DNA of 31,978 nt from Armadillidium nasatum (lineage: Eukaryota; Arthropoda; Malacostraca; Isopoda; Armadillidiidae): contig SEYY01023956.1 of assembly GCA_009176605.1 (NCBI GenBank), forward strand, positions 10,001 to 41,978. The letters run 5' to 3'. The position numbers were made by a program, and so were the translations under genes. Below, one piece after another: positions 26,679 to 31,978 of this stretch (its first letter is position 1; the number at the start of each line of letters is the position of its first letter). The notes under the pieces are model-generated. The model searched no databases, was not told the DNA's origin, and saw only the letters and a program-made list of their open reading frames with translations.

Positions 26679-26977
26679 CGGCTCCGTAGCTCAGTCGATC
26701 GAGCACTCGTGATAGCAATCGAGAGGTCCAGGGTTCGAGGCCTGGCCGGAGCGGGAAATGTGAGCGATTTCTCCTTGCGCATAGCTCCGAATGACTCAGT
26801 CGTTAAACGAGTACATCAGTGGAGTGCTCTTGCCACTGATGGGAATAATCTCCGGCATCCGCGATAGGCCTGGCCCAGCCAGCGGTATCCGCCGTGGGCC
26901 CTTGAAACCCAGGGATCTTCCTCGAAAGATCCCACTGACAGGACTTAGTCCTTACCTGGGGGAAGGTGATTATTTTT
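26679..26977 (+). mobile_element. tRNA-derived SINE, family 2, about 299 bp, with target-site duplications
   Basis: The head (about 26680-26755) resembles a tRNA: an acceptor-like pairing CTCCG/CGGAG, D-arm GCTC/GAGC with A-box TAGCTCAGTCG, and B-box GGTTCGAGGCC. The anticodon arm is distorted and the T stem has mismatches, so it is not a working tRNA. The body contains a perfect 9-bp hairpin (26814-26822 with 26833-26841) and a perfect 8-bp hairpin (26912-26919 with 26926-26933). It is much richer in G+C than the host intron. Matching 13-bp duplications flank it, which is the signature of LINE-driven retroposition. It is antisense to the zinc-finger gene. It differs from SINE family 1. Confidence 0.85.
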
Positions 26978-26994
26978 TATATTGGAGAGAGATG
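26978..26994 (+). repeat. target-site duplication, right copy
   Basis: TATATTGGAGAGA followed by GATG. It pairs with 26664-26678 on the other side of the SINE. Confidence 0.8.
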
Positions 26995-27932
26995 GTACAG
27001 ATAATAAGGTGAAAACTTTGGATTCGACATTCTGAAGAGGGACTGTAAGAGTGAAACTGCCACCTCCAAATGGAAAGCAACTGGGGTGGTGAGAAGAAAT
27101 TCTAAGATGACTTGGAAGCTTGTTTACTAAAATAAGCAGTGTGAACCCTACAAGATTAACAGAAAAAAATATTAAAAGTAAAGTGATGAAATCTTAATTT
27201 GTGTGTTTTCTAAAAAGACGTCATAGTTGTGTGCAAGATTATGCTAATTAGACAGAAGACAGAAACGAATTTTTGACTCATTAAGAAAACTAACATCTCT
27301 GCATAATTAGAATACGAGAAAGATCAGAAGTCAGTTCTCCTACTCGAGATTGAGTAGTAAGCTTGCAAAATAAAAGGTGGAGTTGTCAGTGACAAAGTTA
27401 TCAATGAAAAGCATTAAAAAAGTTTAGAGGTCATAACCCTAGATACGATACGCCACTACTGATAGATTTCCAATAGGAAGGGAAATTAGAGGGAAGGCTA
27501 CAGAGCAGTGAAAAAAATTATAGATATTTTTCAGAAATCATTTGTGTTCGCCTTTTTCGAAAGCTTTCTATATGTCTGGTATTTTAGAAACACAAAAGAA
27601 GACTCACTGAAATGACGAAGGGCAGGGGATCAAGACTATGGAGAGAGAAGAAAGAAAAATACAATCAAATATTTATAAATGAGTAGATAAATGTATCCAG
27701 TAGATAAATAAAGGAGATGAGTTTTTAAAGCATTGAAAACAACTTTGTTTCCTCTGCCCTAATTACAAATAAGTTAAAAGCAGAATTCTGTTGCCTAAAA
27801 GCCAACTTTAAAACTTACATATGAAGAGCGATGTAATGTACAATAAATCAGTATGAGTGGTTAGGAGAAGAAGTAACAGATAGAAGGTCCTTAATGAGCA
27901 GTAGAAAGAGAATAAAAGATACAACTGAACCT

Positions 27933-27948
27933 ATAATAATAATAATAA

Positions 27949-27979
<31 letters not shown>
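27933..27979. repeat. (AAT)n microsatellite
   Basis: ATA/AAT trinucleotide array with one interruption, inside intron 2. Confidence 0.9.
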
Positions 27980-28269
27980 TTTTCTTTATTCATTTTTCAG
28001 TCAGAATTTATACAAACAAAAATCGTATACTTATATGTATATTAATACAAAACTGAAATGGGCTTCTGGGAGCGGAGGGGGGAGGGGGGATCGAATTCGT
28101 CCTCCTTTGAGCCCATTAAATTAATACAAAATTAATATCATTAATTTCAATCATTATTAAAATGAAGTTTATATACAAAAACAAATACTGAATACTTTTT
28201 AAATAAATTTTTAATGTTGTAATCTTAACCTATTCTACTTCCTTAAAAATAATACAAATAACATTTAAA

Positions 28270-28475
28270 TAACTAAGCTAATAGTTACCACAATAATGAA
28301 GATGTCAAATAATAATAATAAAAATAATAGTACCAATAATAACACTTAAACTGTAAACTAATAGTTACTCCAATAGAGAAGATAGCTAATAATAATAAGA
28401 TAAATAATAATAATAATAATAATATCACAGCAGCTTAATAATAATAATAATAATAATAATTATCACAGCAGCTTT
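28270..28475. repeat. AAT-rich tandem duplications
   Basis: Two segments starting CTAATAGTTAC (about 28278 and 28358), each leading into AAT runs, form an imperfect 80-bp tandem repeat. The word TATCACAGCAGCTT then occurs at 28423 and 28461 around another AAT run. These look like slippage products next to the LINE fragment. Confidence 0.75.
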
Positions 28476-28483
28476 GGCAAAGT

Positions 28484-29330
28484 TATGAATAAGTGTGGTA
28501 AGGCTGGGGACCTTCTTTAGTATTTTGACAGCAGTGATCTTTGATATGTTTATGAAATGTGGGAAGTGTTACTAATTCTTGTGCTTTTTTTTTTTTTTTT
28601 TTTTTTTTTTGGGGGGGGGAGGGGGTTACATTTTCTAATACTAAAATAGCGGTATCGTCTGCGTATTGAGAGTGTAGAGAATTATGACAGTTTTGGAAGT
28701 CGTTTGTATATGTTAAAGAATAGTGGACCCAAAATAGATCCCTGAGGCACTCCTTGAGAAACTGGATTGAGGGAAGATAATAAATCACCCAATTACACGT
28801 ATATTGTTCTACCAGATAAATATGAACAGAACCATGTTAAGGAATTTTTAGAAACTCCAAGCCTTTCAATTTCTGTAGGAGTAAAATTGTGTGGGACATC
28901 AAATGCTTTCGAAAAATCTAATAGCAGTAGTATGTTTGTATGTTTGTCGTTTAGTGCTCTGTATATATTTTCAGTAAAAAGAATTAGCTCATCTTCTGTA
29001 TTGCGCTTTTTTTGTAAATCCAAACTGATTTGGTGAAAGGAACTCATTCTCGTAAAAGTAGTTTGTAAGTTGTGTATGCACCAATTTCTCGAATATTTTA
29101 CCAGTTGTATGTAGGCTAAAAATGGGACAGCAGTTATTGGGAACTGTTGTGGTGTCACCGGTTTTAGGAACGAGTAGCACTTGCTATTTTTAATTCTTCT
29201 GTAAAGTAGCATAGTTCAAGTGAAGTATGGTAGAGGATCGCTGTTGGAACTTTTGTTTTTCAAACTATTTATTGCACACTTTACTTCGGAAACTGATGTT
29301 TTTTAAAAGGAATTCAATTCCTTTAGTTAC
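28484..29330 (-). pseudogene. LINE reverse transcriptase pseudogene (Jockey/CR1-like)
   Basis: Read on the minus strand, the pieces appear in the normal RT order, with frameshifts between them. VSEVKCAINSLKNKSS comes first, then VPKTGDTTTVPNNCCPI and KIFEKLVHTQLTNYFYENEF, then NQFGFTKK, LLLLDFSKAFD (motif A), LGVSKNSLTWFCSYLSGRT, QGVPQGSILGPLFFNIY (motif B) and QYADDTAIL, which holds the catalytic YADD box (motif C). After a homopolymer interruption it ends AQELVTLPTFHKHIKD. The first residue of the V-H segment after motif A is damaged. Endonuclease and 3' tail are absent. It lies inside intron 2 of the zinc-finger gene in the same orientation. It is dead, but the catalytic motifs survive, so it may be fairly young. 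Confidence 0.9.
28585..28625. repeat. poly(T)/poly(G) homopolymer junction
   Basis: About 26 T residues are followed by nine G, one A and five G. The tract splits the dead RT: recognisable RT sequence lies on both sides, so it is an expansion or insertion inside the element and not its tail. Confidence 0.85.
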
Positions 29331-29490
29331 GAGTTGCTTATTGGTCACTATCTCGTCTTTAATTTTTATTTCTGGAATTACAACTTCATACATAATAATA
29401 ATAATTAATAAAAATGAAAAGTAATTTCCTTTTTGATTAATAGCCTGTTTATAACTGAAGTTAAAGGCAATAACACTTGAATTAACATAC

Positions 29491-29673
29491 CTCTAAGTGC
29501 TGAGCACAAGATTTCTTCTCAAATATCGTCACATTTTCAGACTTTATGACATCACTGTTGAGCGGTTCTTCGACTAAAATCATCTCTGATTCTCTACACT
29601 CTGACTTTATTAATACCTCTTCATTTCTGATGCCTTCAGCAAAAACAAAGTTTGCCTCGGTGTTAGAAAAGAT
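29491..29673 (-). CDS. C2H2 zinc-finger protein, exon 2 (residues 27-87)
   Basis: A 61-codon exon with phase 0 at both ends, between acceptor TTTATTTCAG (AG at 29675-29674) and donor GTATGTTAA at 29490. It encodes an acidic linker starting IFSNTEANFVFAEGIRNEE, with no fingers. Two copies of I-K-S-E occur, with lysines at residues 49 and 70, both fitting the SUMO consensus psi-K-x-E. The same two motifs survive in the dead paralogous exon (9129-9340), which suggests they mattered in the family. In this context the exon would supply a regulatory or interaction segment ahead of the finger array. Confidence 0.88.
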
Positions 29674-30277
<604 letters not shown>

Positions 30278-30355
30278 CTGAGAACTCTGTTGATGAAAGT
30301 CGTATTCCAAATCTAATTCTTCCAGTTTTATTTCAGTTTCAGATTTGATATTCAT
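30278..30355 (-). CDS. C2H2 zinc-finger protein, exon 1 (residues 1-26)
   Basis: The first coding exon encodes [20 protein letters not shown] and ends HQQSSQ at a CAG|GTGAT donor. The start is the only ATG before the acidic leader, in the context AAAAATGA. Two psi-K-x-E motifs (IKSE and IKLE, lysines 4 and 10) lie in the first 12 residues. The dead paralogue at 5960-6045 keeps the second as IKIE. Joined with exons 2 and 3 the product is 407 aa. Confidence 0.85.
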
Positions 30356-30405
30356 TTTTAATATTTAATTTTATTTAGAATTTACAAACTGGAATCAGAA
30401 AAGAA
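30356..30405 (-). promoter_or_regulatory. probable 5'-UTR end and splice acceptor of the zinc-finger gene
   Basis: Read on the minus strand, a pyrimidine-rich stretch ends TTTTCTGATTCCAG (AG at 30390-30389), 33 nt before the ATG. The same place in the dead paralogue reads TTTTTCTGTTTTAG (5946-5959). Conservation of the tract and AG in both suggests an intron in the 5' UTR, with the promoter further upstream, above 30400. Confidence 0.5.
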
Positions 30406-31745
<1,340 letters not shown>

Positions 31746-31978
31746 ATGAAATTAGAAGGATACTCATTTTACCTATACCAACGTAGAGGAAGAAGTGGTG
31801 GAGGTGTAGCACTCTATGTTAAAGGCAATATTGAATCAGTGTTAATAGCTGACATTAAAACAAATCAGGATGTGGAATCTGTGTGGGTAGATATTCTTAT
31901 GTATAATAAATCATACAGGATAGGAGCATTTTATAGAGCTCCTGATCAGAGTCAAGTATTAGATGAAGAAATGGTGAA
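31746..31978 (+). pseudogene. LINE endonuclease-domain fragment, cut by the window end
   Basis: An open frame runs to the last base. It reads LEGYSFYLYQRRGRSGGGVA, then LYVKGNIESVLIADI, QDVESVWVDILMYNKSYRIG and AFYRAPDQS. The elements RRGRSGGGVALYVK, ESVWV and IGAFYRAPDQ in this order are characteristic of the AP-type endonuclease of Jockey/CR1-like LINEs. Upstream, the frame has a stop about 15 nt before the first recognised residue, so either the element is 5'-truncated or its N-terminal part is frameshifted. Reverse transcriptase would follow to the right of the window. No stop interrupts the visible part, so the element could be fairly young. Confidence 0.75.

Larger units (their letters stand above)
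26467..29490 (-). other. intron 2 of the zinc-finger gene
   Basis: A phase-0 intron of about 3.0 kb with donor GTATGTTAA at 29490 and acceptor TTGCAG at 26467. It contains a SINE (26679-26977), a dead LINE reverse transcriptase (28484-29330) and AAT-type microsatellites. The donor-proximal 90 bp resembles the same place in the dead paralogue. Purine-rich sequence at 26520-27880 is otherwise unassigned. Confidence 0.85.

Noticed and set aside
26676..26867. Possible functional tRNA gene at about 26680-26755
   Set aside because: The A and B boxes are good, but the anticodon arm is distorted and the T stem has mismatches. The segment continues into a 299-bp unit flanked by target-site duplications, so it is a SINE.
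26990..27180. Possible LINE tail upstream and downstream of the SINE in intron 2
   Set aside because: Short words (such as RRNSKMTWKLV) vaguely resemble LINE C-termini, but no ordered motif series could be followed.

Overview
The window looks like strongly AT-rich eukaryotic nuclear DNA, most likely from an insect or another arthropod. Coding DNA is split by GT-AG introns. There are decayed non-LTR retrotransposons (LINEs), tRNA-derived SINEs, short TTAGG-like stretches and fourteen long (TA)n arrays that together cover about 2.4 kb. The species cannot be named from the sequence. Nothing bacterial (operons, ribosome binding sites, IS elements, CRISPR) is present.

The one clearly intact gene is a C2H2 zinc-finger gene on the minus strand, with three coding exons: 30355-30278, 29673-29491 and 26466-25504. 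All introns are phase 0 and the product is 407 aa. Exons 1 and 2 encode a short acidic leader with four psi-K-x-E (SUMO-type) motifs. Exon 3 encodes ten tandem fingers with near-identical linkers and, in eight fingers, an extra cysteine. Intron 2 carries a dead LINE reverse transcriptase (28484-29330) and a SINE with target-site duplications (26679-26977).

Relatives of this gene lie on the plus strand in the left part of the window. The last three fingers of one dead copy sit at 480-728. Exons 1 and 2 of another dead copy sit at 5960-6045 and 9129-9340. Homology to the live gene continues into the introns, the splice sites and a probable 5'-UTR splice acceptor, and a (TA)n array lies a few bases after the intron-1 donor in both genes. 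This is the remnant of a local zinc-finger gene cluster.

The middle (9.4-25 kb) is mostly non-coding. It holds two copies of one SINE family (11515-11654 plus, 21981-22116 minus), a LINE 3' remnant (12083-12450), a four-monomer higher-order minisatellite (13180-13752), a (TA)n array of 474 bp, and two small open frames that begin just after splice acceptors and encode predicted membrane proteins of 67 and 75 aa (16270-16473, 22381-22608). A foldback MITE-like element lies at 4787-4968. The right edge cuts through a LINE endonuclease domain (31746-31978).

The zinc-finger gene is the only likely regulator, presumably a nuclear DNA-binding protein. The two small membrane proteins have no visible link to it.
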